From contig JXTC01000066.1 in the NCBI GenBank assembly GCA_002914845.1, positions 307,779 to 371,778 on the forward strand: a stretch of 64,000 nucleotides of DNA, in the 5' to 3' direction. A model generated the notes under the pieces. The model was not told where the DNA came from. It saw only the letters and a program-made list of their open reading frames with translations, and made no database searches. This DNA comes from Trema orientale (taxonomy: Eukaryota; Streptophyta; Magnoliopsida; Rosales; Cannabaceae). Position numbers and translations under genes: made by a program. Numbering within the stretch: position 1 is the stretch's first letter; the number at the start of each line of letters is the position of its first letter. Shown here one piece after another: positions 23,261 to 36,499 of the stretch.

Positions 23261-25063
23261 TGTTGGGATATTTGCCCTAAAAAAACGGATTTCCAATTTT
23301 ACCCTTTTAGTATAAACAATTTTCTCTTATATGCAATTATGATATTTTCTAGATTAAACTATCTTTGTTGAATAGTTTATTTATCTGAAAACGATTCCAT
23401 GACTTTATTTGTGTATAAAGAAACAAACATGATTAGGTGTTAATTATGGGGATAGTTGTTTCTTTATCTAAGTCTAAATGAATTAGTTCACAATCTGTAA
23501 ATAAAGATGGAATACTTTATTTACTAAAGGTTGTAGTGTTTATCTATTTCAACAGGAATGATGTGTCTCAAATCATTGAAGCATGTGACTTCTGATAAAA
23601 ACACTAGTACAACATAAATAAGTTATGTGTATTGAACTGGATCAGGTAATATAAAGAATTGGAGTGCCGTAACTCAATTCTTATATTATCACAAATTAAC
23701 TCTTAGCATATAGATCTTAATCCTTGATATTTGATTGAACTTGCTTTCATAGGTTGTGGCCTTTTGATTTGTTAAAAGACTAACCTCTATGAAATTAGAG
23801 GCGAACTCTGGCATATTGGAGGTTATGGCTTATGAATTGATGAGAACACCAAATAGTTTAAGGATACTATGCATTAACGCCACTTTAGGTTCTTTCAAGA
23901 TTCATGGAATAATTAAATCTAAGATCTTAGTATTCACTTTATGAATTAGTTGATAATTTTTGTCTAAATGGCCATTGAGAACAAAATTATCGACAACATT
24001 ATTTCTTGATAGAAAGATGGTAACTTAAAGGTAAATAGGTGTTGGAGGGCTATTACGGTAATTTCATCTATCCAAATACGGCATTGTATAGGGATTGTAT
24101 ATGTGGTATAGAATATGCTAGATGGATCTGTTAATCAAGGCTAGTTGATTAAATATCTATAAAAGGCATAACATCTAATCTAAGAGCGCAGTATTGGGAC
24201 TTTAGTGGAGTGTCCCCTTTACTAATAATATTTATATAAATACCATAATAAGAGTTATTATGTATTTATCATATTATTGGAGCTTAAATTATTTGGATCC
24301 ATTAGGTCTCTTGTCTAACTCAATAAAGCTCATTAATTGGTTGGTGGAATTTATGAAATTAGTTTCATAAAACTGTGTAAAATAATGATTCTATACAGAA
24401 GTTGGTATTTTTATAAATAAGTTTTATGAGTTGGACATATTTATAAAAATACATCCAAAGCCCAAATTGGAGAACAAGTCCAATCCTAGTTGGACTAGGG
24501 TTAGCAGTTTTGGGCCCCATATATATAAGATATATGAGAGAAAAAATTGCATGGTAACTCTTAGAGAGTCACACGCATAAGGCACGGGGAGAGAGAGAGA
24601 ATTCGGCCAACCTAGGCTAGGTGAGAGAGAAAAAGTTTCTTGCAATCTCATAGTCTCATCTCACATCCCAGTGTTTTATAGGATCAAGAAGGTGTTCTTG
24701 ATTGTTCTCCAACAGAGGATTCGACTTGGTGTCCACTCACCTCTTCAACCAAGAGCGAGAGCATAGACAAGAAAATCTAGGGTTGGAGATTTGATCATCA
24801 TCAAGAAGGAGATCAAGAAGGAGCACGCTACAAGAGGTAAACCCTAATCTCATCTCTAGGGTTTTGTATCTAGACTTGATTTATGTTATACATGGTCTTG
24901 TATATGATGTATGCATGTTCTATGATTATGAAAACTGTTTTCATGTAAAATTTTAAAACCTAAATCCGCTAATTTTTCCGCTGCGTTCATAATATGATCA
25001 TGTGTTTTCTATATTTGCATGCACGGATGAATTTTCCTAAGTGTTAGGTCCAAATTACCAACA
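23261..25063 (+). repeat. C2 3' LTR
   Basis: Partner of 15675-17466. It keeps the TATA region (CCATATATATAAG near 24517) and ends ACCAACA before the ATATA duplication. Confidence 0.9.
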
Positions 25064-25068
25064 ATATA

Positions 25069-25460
25069 TGTGTCTTTTAAATATGAAAATGCTTCCTTAA
25101 ATGAAAAAATTTTAGATTTAACAAATATTATACATAAGTTCACCAATGGAAAGAAGAACTTTGATTTAATGCTTGGTGGACAAAGATGTGTTTTTGACAA
25201 AGGAGGTATAGGATACAAACCTTTTATAAAATAAAAGTATCTTAAAAAATTATTTTGTCAAAGCAATATCTAATAGTAACTCAAAGTATGTATGTACTTA
25301 TTGTAACAAAAATGGATATACAAGCTTTTCATGCTCTATTAAGAAAAATGCATATTTTGGTGTCAAACAAGAATGGGTACCAAAGAATTCAAAGACTAAC
25401 CCTAAAGGACCCAAAGTTATGTAAGTACCAAAAATCCATATTTGAATTTTTGTTGTAGGT
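25069..25460 (+). pseudogene. C1 gag, C-terminal part with zinc-knuckle remnant
   Basis: After the ATATA duplication the C1 gag text resumes. It has a helical segment, then a basic stretch and a CCHC-like piece read in one frame as YCNKNGYTSFSCSIKK. Next comes WVPKNSKTNPKGPK, a common copia gag-pol linker. A frameshift is needed between parts. Soon after 25460 the C1 reading is lost and gypsy-type DNA (G2) begins. Confidence 0.6.
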
Positions 25461-26761
25461 AAAAAAAATTAAAAAGTCGAAAATTTAAATAAAAAAAAAG
25501 TTTTGTTTTGTTTTCATGACCTAGTTTGATTGTCGAATGCCGATGATAAGACCATGATCTAACTGAATAAGGTTCTTGGAAGAATGATGGATATTGTTTT
25601 TGTCTGTGTGCTTGATTCTGTATTAGTTTGGTTTTGCTTACGATTCCTTGATAATTTTGAGCACATAAATAGTTGCATTTAATTATTTAGCTTCACTTAC
25701 TTAGAGAAAGTTTATGTGAATTAAGTACATCTTCGAAATCTCATTAATAAACTCTAGAACCTGTTTAATTATCACTTGAGGCGAAATCCTAGACTGCATT
25801 GCATTAGAGATATGATTTAGGCCATCTTTGGATCGTTTGAGCCTTTCAAGCCTACTATTGACACTTATGTCCTTAGTTTACCCCCTTTGAGCCTAATTAT
25901 TGACATTTTCTTTGACACCCATATTTTTAGCCTAGCTTTTAAATTATTTCCAAAATTTTACTTTATGCCCGATAGCACAATTGCGATCTTTGTTGAAAAT
26001 ATTATTGAGTTATGTGATATGGGAGGAAGAGTGGTGTTGAAAAAAATAATTTTGTTGAGGCATAAAAAAAAGAAAAAGAAGAAAGTACTATACCCATGTG
26101 AGGGAAAAAAAGTGAAGAAAAATGAAAAAAAAAATATGAAGTGAAAATTATGAAAAATCATAAGTTTGGGGATATAGTATTTCAAAGAAAAAGAAGAAAA
26201 AATGTGGAGTGACAGAAGAAAGTGAAAAATAAGTTTTGGGGAGTTATATCAACAAAGTGTTGACTTGAGTAGAGTAAAGATCTAAGAATAAAAATTATGT
26301 GCTTAGGGTGATTTGAGCCATAAAATGTCATTCATCCTACTGGTTATCTTAGCCATACATTATAAAATTAATAAAGTCCTAATGATCTTTGATGCAGTGT
26401 TTATCTACATTAGTAGAGAGTGATATGAAAAATAGGCTTATGGAGTTTATATATTTCTATCTTGAGATTTGTTATAGCTTACTTATTTGCATAAACTGAT
26501 CCGAGTTGCATATGATTAAATGTAATTATTTACACACACTCAAAGAATCTATAGTGGAATCAGGTTGGTATTTGAATTAAAATTCTAGACTTTACAGTGT
26601 TCAGAGTTTTTCCTTGAGTTTTATAATATGTGAAATCTTTGAGGCAAGTTTTGAGAGTCAAACTGAGTCATAGTTTAGTTATGGTTAGGCGTTTCAAATT
26701 TTGTTTAGGTTTTTTTTCTTTCTTTTGCTCGAGGACTAGCAAAAATTCAAGTTTTGGGGTA
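25461..26761 (+). mobile_element. G2: 3' internal region of a Ty3/gypsy-like element
   Basis: This non-coding stretch has an A/G-rich block at 26035-26230. It ends with GCTCGAGGACTAGCAAAA and then AAGTTTTGGGGTA just before an LTR start. Such a GAGGACTAGCAAAA...TTTGGGG polypurine region is familiar from plant gypsy 3' ends. Its own 5' LTR and genes are absent, so the left edge is a deletion or recombination joint with C1 gag. Confidence 0.5.
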
Positions 26762-28422
26762 TGATAACTCTATTTTTACAAAGTTAATTATGTTTTTTAC
26801 TCAGTAAAAATATGTGTCCTAGAGTAATTTTGATTTAGATTTTGAGTAATTTAAGTTGTTTTATTTTATTTTGGTTTAGATTTAGTTTTATTTAATTTTA
26901 TGTTATTTTATTAGGTTTAGGTGTTTTTAATTAATTTAGTTTAAGTTTAACTAATTTGAATAAGATTTCTTTTATTAGATTTAGGGTTAATTTAATTTGG
27001 TTTGAGTCAGGTTTTAAAAAAAATAAAAATAAAAAAAAGAAACAAAGAAAATTCGGAGCCAGTCTCAGCCGTCAGATTGAGCTTTTGGATTGGCGCGTGT
27101 TCGGCACGAGCAGGGGCAGTGAGTGAACGGCAGGGAGCAGCAGACATGTGGGCCTGCATGACAGCTACAGCTCTCTTTGGTGTCTGATCCTGTGCGCCAA
27201 GCTTCAATACATCCGATTTTAAGCTCAAATAAAAAGGCGCCACATCATCAGTTTGACTTCAGCATTTGAAACAACCAATCAACAGCGAGTTACGTGCCGA
27301 GCGTCACGTGTATTTGCCGCATGGGATAATTGCCCAAGTATCAGAAACTGAATGGGAACGTGGTTTAATTGGAAAGAGAAAATAAAGGAAAAAAATGGGA
27401 AACTGCCACATACACTTCACCAATCAGAATGGTGCCTTGGAGAACATGAATTCACTCCCATACTCCCATCGGCTATAAAAGGGCTACGGGACTAGAGGGA
27501 AAAACACACTATTCTAGAAAGAGATACACAGTAGTCCAGGGAGGGAGAGAGATTAGTGGAGAGAGTAATTGGAGGCCAAATTAGAAGAAGAGGCTTGCGA
27601 TTATTCTCAATCATTCTGCACTCTTTTCAACTCTCATTTGTTTAGTTTTTTAATTTATTAGTTTTCATTATGTTGCAAATTATTATTTTTAGTTTTGTTA
27701 TTTTCATTATGAACTAAATTAATTTTCTAGGATTGTAATAGGATCTCTATATGTAGTGTGAATTATGATGTTTCCTCTTTGATTTTGCGATTTTAATTTA
27801 AGAATTGTTTATTCTATTTTGTTCTTAATGCTTTTGAGTGTTTGATCACTACTTAAATTGATATTGGTAATCTGTATGAATTTGGAAAAGGAATGTCCGA
27901 TTTAAACCTAGATAGAATAACATATGATCATGCTTAGATGAGTTTGTGTAGGATAGGAATATACCTACATAACATGTGCAATTATGGAAAGACCTTCTCT
28001 TAATGAATCTTTTCTTAATCTAATTCACATAGGAATATAGTGAGTAAATTGGAGGAGATATTTCTACATGACTATCAGAAGAGGCTTAGAGATACACTAG
28101 AGTTCTTGATTGGCAATTCGGGTTAAATAGTAATTCAAAGAGGGTAACCAGTAATTCAAGCATACGTAGACTAAAATTGTAATCCTAGGTTTATTTTCAT
28201 TGGTGAATTATTTGCACTCATTAATTTTATTTATTTATTTTTTTGTTTTCTTTTAGTTTAAATTTTAATTTTAGAATTTTTTAATTGATTGTTTGGATAA
28301 ATTGATAACTAGTGTAGGTTAGTACTTAATGAATTATAGCAATTTCTCTGTAGGAACGATATCTTTTTTATCACTTTATTACTTGTTTGATACGTGCGCT
28401 TGCGTATAAAAAATCCATAACA
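26762..28422 (+). repeat. G2 3' LTR
   Basis: It runs from TGATAACTCTATTTTTACAA to ATCCATAACA. A promoter is well marked: CCAATCAGAAT near 27420 and GGCTATAAAAGGG at 27471-27483. Upstream are two ACGTG words, GTTACGTGCC and GTCACGTGTA, the latter containing CACGTG at 27305-27310. G-box/ABRE-type sites like these bind plant bZIP and bHLH proteins. The following DNA (from 28423) is a piece of a C2-type LTR, so G2 appears to have landed in such an LTR. Confidence 0.6.
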
Positions 28423-28771
28423 ATTATTCTCTAACGAAGGATTCAACTTGGTGCCCACTCGCCTCATCAACTAAGAGCAAGAGCATAGACAAGAAGATCT
28501 AAGGTTGGAGATTTGATTACCATCAACAAGGAGATTAAGGAGGAGTACGCTAAAAGACATAAATCCTAATCTCAACTCTAGAGTTTATGTATCTAGATTT
28601 GACTTATGTTATACATGATCCTGTATTAGATATATGCTTGTTCTATGGTTATGAAAATTATTTTTATAAAAAATTTTAAAACTTAAATCCGCTATTTTTC
28701 CACTGCGTTCATGATGTGATCATATGTTTTCCATAGTTTTCATGCATGTATGCTTTTTCCTAAGTATTAGG
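28423..28771 (+). repeat. fragment of a C2-family LTR
   Basis: It matches the last ~350 bases of the C2 LTR (from ATTGTTCTCCAACA... to CCTAAGTGTTAGG), but stops before the terminal ACCAACA. It is cut by G2 on the left and G3 on the right. Confidence 0.75.
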
Positions 28772-29394
28772 CATATGTTAGCTTTTCAAGTGATTTGTAT
28801 GCTTTCGGGTCATTTTATGAGCAAGTTTCCTAATTTAGTGAAAGTTGTAATTTCGGTCTTGTTTAAGTATCTTGATGCATTCTTTTAGCAAAATATGCAT
28901 CTTGAATAATAATAATTTATGACAGGTGATTAGCACACCAGTCTCTAGAGGATATTGACCCTTTCCATTATCAATTTCTATTCAGGACACGAGGTAAGTA
29001 AAGACTTACAACTGCGTCACAAGAACTACATAGAATATGCCATTATGTGAAACTTGTTTAATCTCGAAAGTTATGAAATGGTATATGTATGACATGTCTT
29101 GCATGTAAATAAAGAATTTCATTACAAAGTATTCGAAAGTGAGTACCATTGTACCAATTTTATAAGATAAATTTTAATTGTAATTGTTAGTCGGTCGGAG
29201 CTGGGTAGGTAAGTCTGTTGATGTAGACTCTCCTGCTAAAGCGGGACTAGTAGATCTTATGATGTGTCTCATTGAAGCAGGACAATATTAGCACAGTGTG
29301 GGATGACCCTTTGATGAGGGAAGGAGTTTTCAAAAAACCTCACACGACGGTCGCACCTTATTTTTACTCTTGGCCAGAGTTTCCATCCAATGTT
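28772..29394 (+). repeat. G3 gypsy LTR, left piece
   Basis: This piece joins across C3 to 40664-41219: ATGTT before C3 and ATATT after it look like an old 5-bp duplication with one change. The joined LTR ends in GGATGTTACA at 41219. The left end (TGT...) is not preserved. The family also appears at 1-457. Confidence 0.5.
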
Positions 29395-30914
29395 TGCTGG
29401 AAATTATGAAAAATAATTTCAAAAAACGATTTTACCGAAAGTGATTTCTACAGTTTTGTAAACAACTCAAGAATGCAGTGGAATTGTTATTTTAAAATTT
29501 TTCTTGAAACTTTACAAAACAAAATTTAGGATCGTTGATATAACATAAATCAATTCATAGATCTTGGTTTAGATAAAATCTGGAAGTGCTTCACAACCAT
29601 TGAGCCTTCCCGTCTACTCTCTAGAGCCCATTGAATGATCCAGTGTGTGAGCACCTTCTTGATTCTCAACGAGAGATGAGCGGAAGATCCGGAAGACGCT
29701 CTTCCTTCTCCTTGATTGAACGTCTAGAGCCATGGATATCCCTCCCTCAGCAGCCATGTACGAGCTCGGGATTGCTCCCGCAGTAGCCCGACTCTCTCAC
29801 TCTCTCTTTTTCTCTCTGTATCACGTTAAGCACAGTTACTGTGTTTGTAGTAGGCATGTGGCTACTGTACTAAGGCTTAGCAGAACTTTTCTATTAAGTA
29901 TTAGAGAGATGTAAACCTTAATGGGCTTATTAGGCTCAATTAACTATTCAATTAGTATTGGGCTATGTGTGAGTTAGACAGGGAACCTTATGGATCTAAA
30001 TAGTCTAAGCTCCAATGGGCCAACTACTCACAGTCATAATTAATTATGACTGAGCCTAGTCCATTAATATTGGGGCACTCCACTATAGGCTCAATATTAC
30101 ACTCTTAGACTAAATATCGTATATTTTCTGAAAAGCTAATTAGCACTTTAATTAACTTGATCCATTTAGCATATACTATACCTATAGATATACCCCTAAT
30201 GCAATGTCGTACTAGTGAGGTAAAATTACCATATTTCCCCTCTAGTACATATTTACCTTTGAGTTGTCATTTTTCATCTCATGGATAATAATTGACTGCG
30301 GTGTTTGTAACTACCCATACAAACACAGTGAAATTCACAAAGTGAATACCTAGCGCCTAATTTTTTATTATCCAAATCCTTGAAAAAACTCAAAGTGACA
30401 TTATATACATGGTATCCAAATCATGAAGGGTGTTCTCATCAATTCACAAATCTTTTCTTCTAAGATACTAGAGTTCGAACCATATAATTGGAACTAGCCC
30501 TTTAGTAAGTCAAAAAGATAAAACACATGAAAGTAAATCTGACAATCACTAGGATTAAGGTAATCTTGCAATAGTGTTAGATTATTGAAAGATAGAATAT
30601 TGAGTTATAGCACTTAACCTCAAATTCTATTTTCACTTGGTCCAGTTCAATACACTTATAACTTTCTTATAATGTACTACTGTTTCTATCCGAAGTCAGA
30701 TACTTCGACTAGTGGAGACTTCATCAATCCCGTTGATATAGACAACACTACATTCTATGGCAACATAAAGTATTCCATCTTTATTTGCAGAATGTAAACT
30801 CTTTATTTAGACATAATGAAATAAAGAATTTAGTCTCCCACATATGAACACTTCACACTAACAATTCTTTATTACTCATTATTAGTCATAGAAACTTTTA
30901 GACGTTTGGATAAT
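29395..30914 (-). repeat. C3 3' LTR, truncated
   Basis: It aligns with 39002 to about 40513. The first ~150 bases of the LTR (minus sense) are missing, and the sequence passes straight into RNase H-like DNA. The outer edge reads TGCTGGAAATT on the plus strand, the complement of an LTR end ...CCAGCA. Confidence 0.8.
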
Positions 30915-31325
30915 ATTTTCAGATCGAGCATCCGAATTAATATATCTTACATAAGTTAGATCTTTTTCCAGTATGGACAATCATATAATTCCTATTTCTC
31001 TGAAGATACTTAAGGATACATTTGACTATAACACTATGTTCAGGTTTTGTATTGGATTTGTAACAACTTACTATTCTAACAGCATAATAAATATCATGCT
31101 ATTGTCCTAACCAAATTCTTATTGATGATTATCTTCCTATGTCATTCCCATTGATTAGTATATCATTAATATATACAAACTGGAAAAATCACTTTACTAC
31201 CCTGAATCTATTATAGATACAAGATTCATCTATGTATCGAAAAAATCGATAAATTCTAGACAATTACTTAAATCTATAAATTAGATCTCTAAAGTTTCGA
31301 AAAACTTTGCTTTCTTAGCCTTTTC
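30915..31325 (-). pseudogene. C3 reverse transcriptase C-terminal half and start of RNase H
   Basis: On the minus strand a YINDILINGNDIG segment corresponds to the YVDD box region, with the catalytic V-D-D read as I-N-D. It is followed by the RNase H linker (CILKYLQRNRNYMIVHTGK). Stops interrupt it. RNase H is cut off at the junction with the truncated LTR. The upstream half is at 33556-33870. Confidence 0.75.
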
Positions 31326-33555
31326 TGTAACAGTTCCTGATTCTACACACGTACGTAAGGATATTTGTATAATTATTTAGTGAAGTCGGGAGACGTTACT
31401 TGACTTAGAACTGATAAATAGTGAAAATTTAAAACTTTTAAAACTCTCTGAAAGAAAAAGAAAAACTCTACTTATAATTATACATAGTCTAATATATACG
31501 CACATACATACTCACAAAGTGGACCTCTCATAAAAATAAACATAATATACACACACTCAAAGCAGGTACAAAATTCTCAGTCAGGAAACCATAGCGTCAA
31601 AATGCTCATATAAACAAGCCGCAGTCAGAAAGTCGACACTCCTCCTCCAAACTCACATATCGACAGTATCAATTACAATGTAAGAATACATGTGAGTATG
31701 GAAATCAGTAAATAATGAGTGCAAATGCAACACACATAGACCACAAAATGAATATTCGTATGATTGGGATTCCCGTGTACATTGTATTGCCTGACAAAAT
31801 TGTGAATCCCGTACTGAGCCATTCAGATAACTAATAACTAATAATTAATCATAAGCTGTTGTATGGAGGTCTCGAGTCCCAAATACATCTCAAACCTCTC
31901 TATGTACTGCAGAGGTCCTCTCCATACCACTATCAGAGTATTGCCGAAGGAACTAAATAATGTCCCCGAAAGAACCTAATGACGTCCCTAAAGGAATCAG
32001 ATTATGTCCCCAAAGGAACCAGATATTTGGGCACTGGCCCACCACACCTTATTCACCAATACTCGTCAGGCAATATAAATACACAACATATTCATGCTTC
32101 TAGTATGTCAGAATAACATATTTAAATATTTATACTTCACGCATAGCAAAATAACAGATAAAAATTTTTCATATGTTCATTCCACAGGTTCATAGAAATA
32201 GATAATTCTTACATTACAGGTGTAATGTTACTTTCCTCGCTTTTGAGTTTTTAAGTTTCTACTTGTGAAATACTCGTAGCTCAAGGTGCAAAGGACGCAT
32301 GCCTAAAAATTTCTAATCACTAATCTTACTTTCTTTCTCAGAAAAGAAACACAAATCAACACAAAATTGAATTTTATTCTTCTAATGTTGTCCCCAAAGA
32401 TAATCAAACAAAACACAAATAATGGTGTCAAATTGAGAACCTTTCTTTTTTAATCTTAAAATTAGACGTGGTAGTATGTACATTAATACAAGTATTTATG
32501 GCCTAAAGGAAATAAAGAATTATGTGCTACTACTAAAAGTGACCAACTAATCCGATTGGACATACCACCATTATTCTCATATCAAACTATTAACTAATTA
32601 ACAACAAACAACAAGAATAGACAACAAGAATAGTTTAGTTTAACTAGTACAGACTAGATCAAATAAGCAAGAGAACCAAAGTATCAAGCACGTGAGGTCC
32701 ATTAAGTAGTCACATATAAATATCTATCATGGAAATAAACAAATATATACCTACAATGATCAAAATTAAATAAATTTCTATACCATAAATACATATATAG
32801 TAATCAGAAAGAAGAGCTAACGAGTTCTATCTTGAAATAAGGGATCGTAGGTGTATAATTCCTTATTTATATATATGAGTAATCAAAGTTTGATATTCAA
32901 ACTTAAATAAAAGTGGAGAATCAGGAAATAAAGACAGACCTTGATAAAGAAGGGAGCAAGTATTCTAACTATGACTAATCGGTGGGGAAGTAGAGAATAG
33001 TTCTAAAGGAAAGTTAGTAATGTAATATATGCCCTCTAATTTGCCGACTTACGAAGTCGGTGCTTACTCGCTTAATTAATATTATCTTTTTTTTTGTACA
33101 AGTCACATAATAATTTAAAATACAAGTTATAATTGTACAAAACAATTATATTAATACAATTGTTATAATGTAGGTCTAAATATGCAAGTATAATTTAAAA
33201 AAAAAATTATAAACTAGACTATTTGATTGCATCTAAAATAAATAGTTTGTCTAAACAATTATAGATAGAGAAACAACAATATCTCAAAAATTTCACCACA
33301 CAATTAATCGAAATTAAACAACTCGTTTAATAAAATATTTTCTAATTAATTAAAATGTCAAATGGTTTGTATCAGTGAGCTTCTTCCGAGCATTTCATTG
33401 CAAAATTTCACTTTGTGGAAGATGGTCAATATTCACAAAAACAATTGTAATACAAATATTCAAGATTTTCAACTCGACAACTAAGAATGCATATAACCTT
33501 AATATAAATGGCGTAGAGTCATATTATTATTGACTATTTAATTATTTATTTTTTG
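31326..33555. mobile_element. G4: gypsy LTR-like insertion in C3 reverse transcriptase
   Basis: It starts TGTAACAGTTCCTGATTC right where the copia reading breaks, as long Del/Tekay-type LTRs often do. It contains the repeated words GTCCCCAAAGGAACCAGAT/GTCCCCGAAAGAACC (near 31950-32030), and no coding frame. The right boundary is approximate (somewhere in 33050-33555). No target duplication could be matched, so the part beyond 33050 may be another insertion. Confidence 0.4.
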
Positions 33556-33870
33556 TAAGGAAATGGGTGTCATACGAAATTTAGGATATCATAATTTCAA
33601 TGAATCCGTCTGGTTATACTTTTTAGATACAGCCATCAAGATTGTCATTCAGGAAAGCTATCTTGATGCCCATTTGGTATATCTCATAATCAAGAGATAC
33701 GACTATGGAAAAGAGCATATCAATAGACTTGATCATAATAACAAAATAGACATTCTTTCTGTATATAATCCTTTTGCAACTAACTTGCCTTGAAAGCCTT
33801 TACTTTCCTGTCTACTCTTTTTTTCCTCTTATAGACTAATTTACAACTAAAAGGTTTTATCCCTCCAAGT
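33556..33870 (-). pseudogene. C3 reverse transcriptase N-terminal half
   Basis: Minus-strand text fits the copia sequence through YKRK, the FKARLVAKGY-like region and the start of the QPDGFIE segment. The substrate-binding part of the polymerase is thus here, while the catalytic box is beyond G4. Several stops are present. The plus-strand frame 33563-33793 is its shadow. Confidence 0.7.
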
Positions 33871-35900
33871 AGATCTATAAGATCCCAGATTTTGTTAGAG
33901 TACATAGACTCAAATGTGGTTTTTTATTGCCTTTTGCCAGATATCTATACCAACATCATCTATTGTCTCTTTGTAGATAAAGTAATCAGATTCTAGGTTA
34001 TAGGACTCTCCTATTCCCAAATATCTACTAGATTATCTCACAATCCTCTCACTACAATGAGAGTTCGATATATGTTGATTTTTCAGTGATTTATCCTTCC
34101 TAAGTGCTTACTCTATTCTATCTTTCATAGATAGGCTAATTAAATCATCAGTAAGTTCCTCAAGAAATAACTTACTTTGGGGTTAAATACTTCATATAGT
34201 TTTCTCCCAAATAAGAGAGATTTATTCTAACAAATACTTTCTTACTTTAGTACTATAGAAGTAACACTCTTTTTTTTTTTTTTTAGGTTTCCTATAAACA
34301 GATACAATTCAGATTGTTATTCCAACTTAGTCATTTTCCCTTTTAGTATGTATTCTGGACAACCACATATATGGATATGATATAAACTAGCATTATGCTC
34401 TTTTCATATTTCAAAATCGGTATCTTAGGTATTGACTTAGATGGAACTCTGTTAGTAGGCATATCACCGTCTCCAAAACATATCTCAAAAGATTTTGTAA
34501 TAATGAACAATTGAACAACAACCTAATTATAGCCGAAAGTTTTCATTGTGTGTGAGATATTCCTAAGAATTCTCTGTAGAGGTATTCAACGCTTCGATCC
34601 AATCGATGAGTCTTTATACTTTTGTAAATTAATTTTTGGTTTCCGCTTTTAATTCTTTGAACTTTTCGAAAAAATTCAATTAGCAGTAATATTAGGAAAA
34701 CATAATAAAATTTTGAATAATCATTCATAATGATATATTCAAAACCTCATTGGGCTTGATTGCTCAAGGGCCTATAAACAACAATATGTACTATTTTTAA
34801 ACATTCTTGTACTCATATGTCTTTTCTAACAAAAGGCATTTTAGTCATTTTACCTTCCAGATATAATTCGTAGATTGGTGAATGTATAGCTTGTAACAAG
34901 TTTAGATGCCTATTTTTAACTAATCTTTGGATCATATTTAGGTTAATATAACTGAAGTATAAATATATTTTATTCTTAGTACTTACTCATTTTCTTATGA
35001 TTAGATTTATCATGTTTCAATCTCATTATTATTAGCATCATATAATGAGAATAATATAGGCTAAAAAAAAAATCATTTTGTGTAATTAAGAATATTATTC
35101 TTTCACATGGAAACTTTGTCGTTGAGACAAACAAAATAATATCGTTTCATCAAATATAAAACAAAAATCAAATTTTTCTTAAATGCTTAACAATTTTTAA
35201 TATCCTAATTCATAAATTCATCAAATGTGAATTTAAATATTTCTCATTTTATGTAGAGACACTATAGCCATTGTAGTCCTTACTCTTAGTGAACTTACCT
35301 TCACTAAACCCTTTGATTTTCATAGAACCCTTTACAATAGACATGCAAACATGGTTAATGACTCTTGAATCCTATTCAAGATTCATTAAGTAATCTAATA
35401 AAATAAATTAGTGAACAATAAGCTGTTATTACCTTCCAATTAAGTATTGTATAGGTGTCTCTAACAATTTTCTTTCAATATCTTTTAGTGCTATATCGGA
35501 AACATTTTCCTTTTAGCAAGGGATTAGAAAATTCACCTTTAGCTACTTTAACTTGGTGAAGATGTTCACTAGATATCTCATTTCATGCTATAACATATTG
35601 GACTATCAACGAATTATCCAGGAATTCTCCCACTACATATATACTTTAGTTTTCTTCACTAGTCTCACCAGTGAATGTGGACAAACATATAAGAGTAAAA
35701 ACTTTATAAAGTATCAGGCATAAGTACTAGATCTAGGTTACATTAATCTAGACAACATAGTTTAACCATATAAGTTATGTGTGTGTGAGTACAGTGGGTA
35801 TAAGGATTTAAGGACATATATACTTGAACGAAAATAAATAATCCATATAATAACAAACATCATGCAAGAAATATTTAGAATAATTAACAAAATGTAAAAT
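33871..35900 (-). pseudogene. C3 gag-protease-integrase region, heavily decayed
   Basis: The clearest part is 34543-34728: INDYSKFYYVFLI fits the first aspartate region of the integrase core, and SIKTHRLDRSVEYL fits the second (normally LRSDRGGEY). Toward 35900 lie gag/protease-like remnants that cannot be assigned residue by residue. A T-run of 16 bases at 34269 breaks the sequence. Confidence 0.55.
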
Positions 35901-35990
35901 AAATCTACAATATGCAAGTGAAGTATCTCTAAGACTATCACTAATATTCATGGTAATTCAACTTTCCATTAATTACAAGCCTCCTACGGG

Positions 35991-36284
35991 AAGTCATGCA
36001 ATTAACAGGGCAAACAGAAACAATTTCATTTAGAAAATAAGACAAATATCTCATATTCCAAATTTCTAACTACCATTTAATTTAGTCCTCTACTCTACTA
36101 ACAAGAACTCCTATGGGAGGACATCAGTATTTCGAGTTGAGTGTGTAACCATTGTTTCAATAATTAAGCTTTCTATATAAGACCATCTCCTATGGGTGAT
36201 CGGCCTCATATAGTCGACTTAATACCTTATCCTAAGAAATTTATTTCCAGTACTACCAGGACGAAAATCCACATACGGGAGCTC
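35991..36284 (-). promoter_or_regulatory. C3 leader boxes: four CTCCYRTAGGAG-like stem motifs
   Basis: In plus-strand coordinates the boxes are at 36274 (TACGGGAGCTC), 36187 (CTCCTATGGGTG), 36108 (CTCCTATGGGAGG) and 35991 (CTCCTACGGG). The segment GAGCTCAGCAAGATTCTGAG (36279-36298) is the complement of the C2 segment at 20631. Spacing in element sense is about 86, 78 and 119 bases, against 83, 80 and 127 in C2. Confidence 0.55.
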
Positions 36285-36499
36285 AGCAAGATTCTGAGGC
36301 GAGGCTCATCCTAGTACATAATGAACCAATAATGGAGACCGTAGGTATCTCATACCTTCTCCCACTCAATATTTTATAATTAGGGATTTAATGATTTTAC
36401 CCAGTTATCTAACTTACTTAGTAACCTAAAATCAATTATACAAGCATGTTCATATTTTGCATGTGAGTAGCTCTACTATCTCATATGACATGTTACTAA

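Larger units (their letters stand above)
15675..25063 (+). mobile_element. C2: Ty1/copia element, Angela/BARE-like, inserted in C1 gag
   Basis: LTRs of 1792 and 1803 bp (TGTTGGGATATTTGCCC...ACCAACA) are flanked by the 5-bp duplication ATATA (15670-15674 and 25064-25068). The interior has a primer site, a leader of about 4.1 kb with a GC-rich block and very AT-rich DNA, then a protease-integrase frame and a polypurine tract. Gag and reverse transcriptase/RNase H are missing, so the copy cannot move on its own. LTR start, LTR length and long leader suggest the Angela lineage; this is inference. Confidence 0.9.

Noticed and set aside
33563-33793. Plus-strand frame of 76 codons starting MGVIRNLGYHNF
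   Set aside because: The opposite strand reads as copia reverse transcriptase, so this is its antisense shadow.
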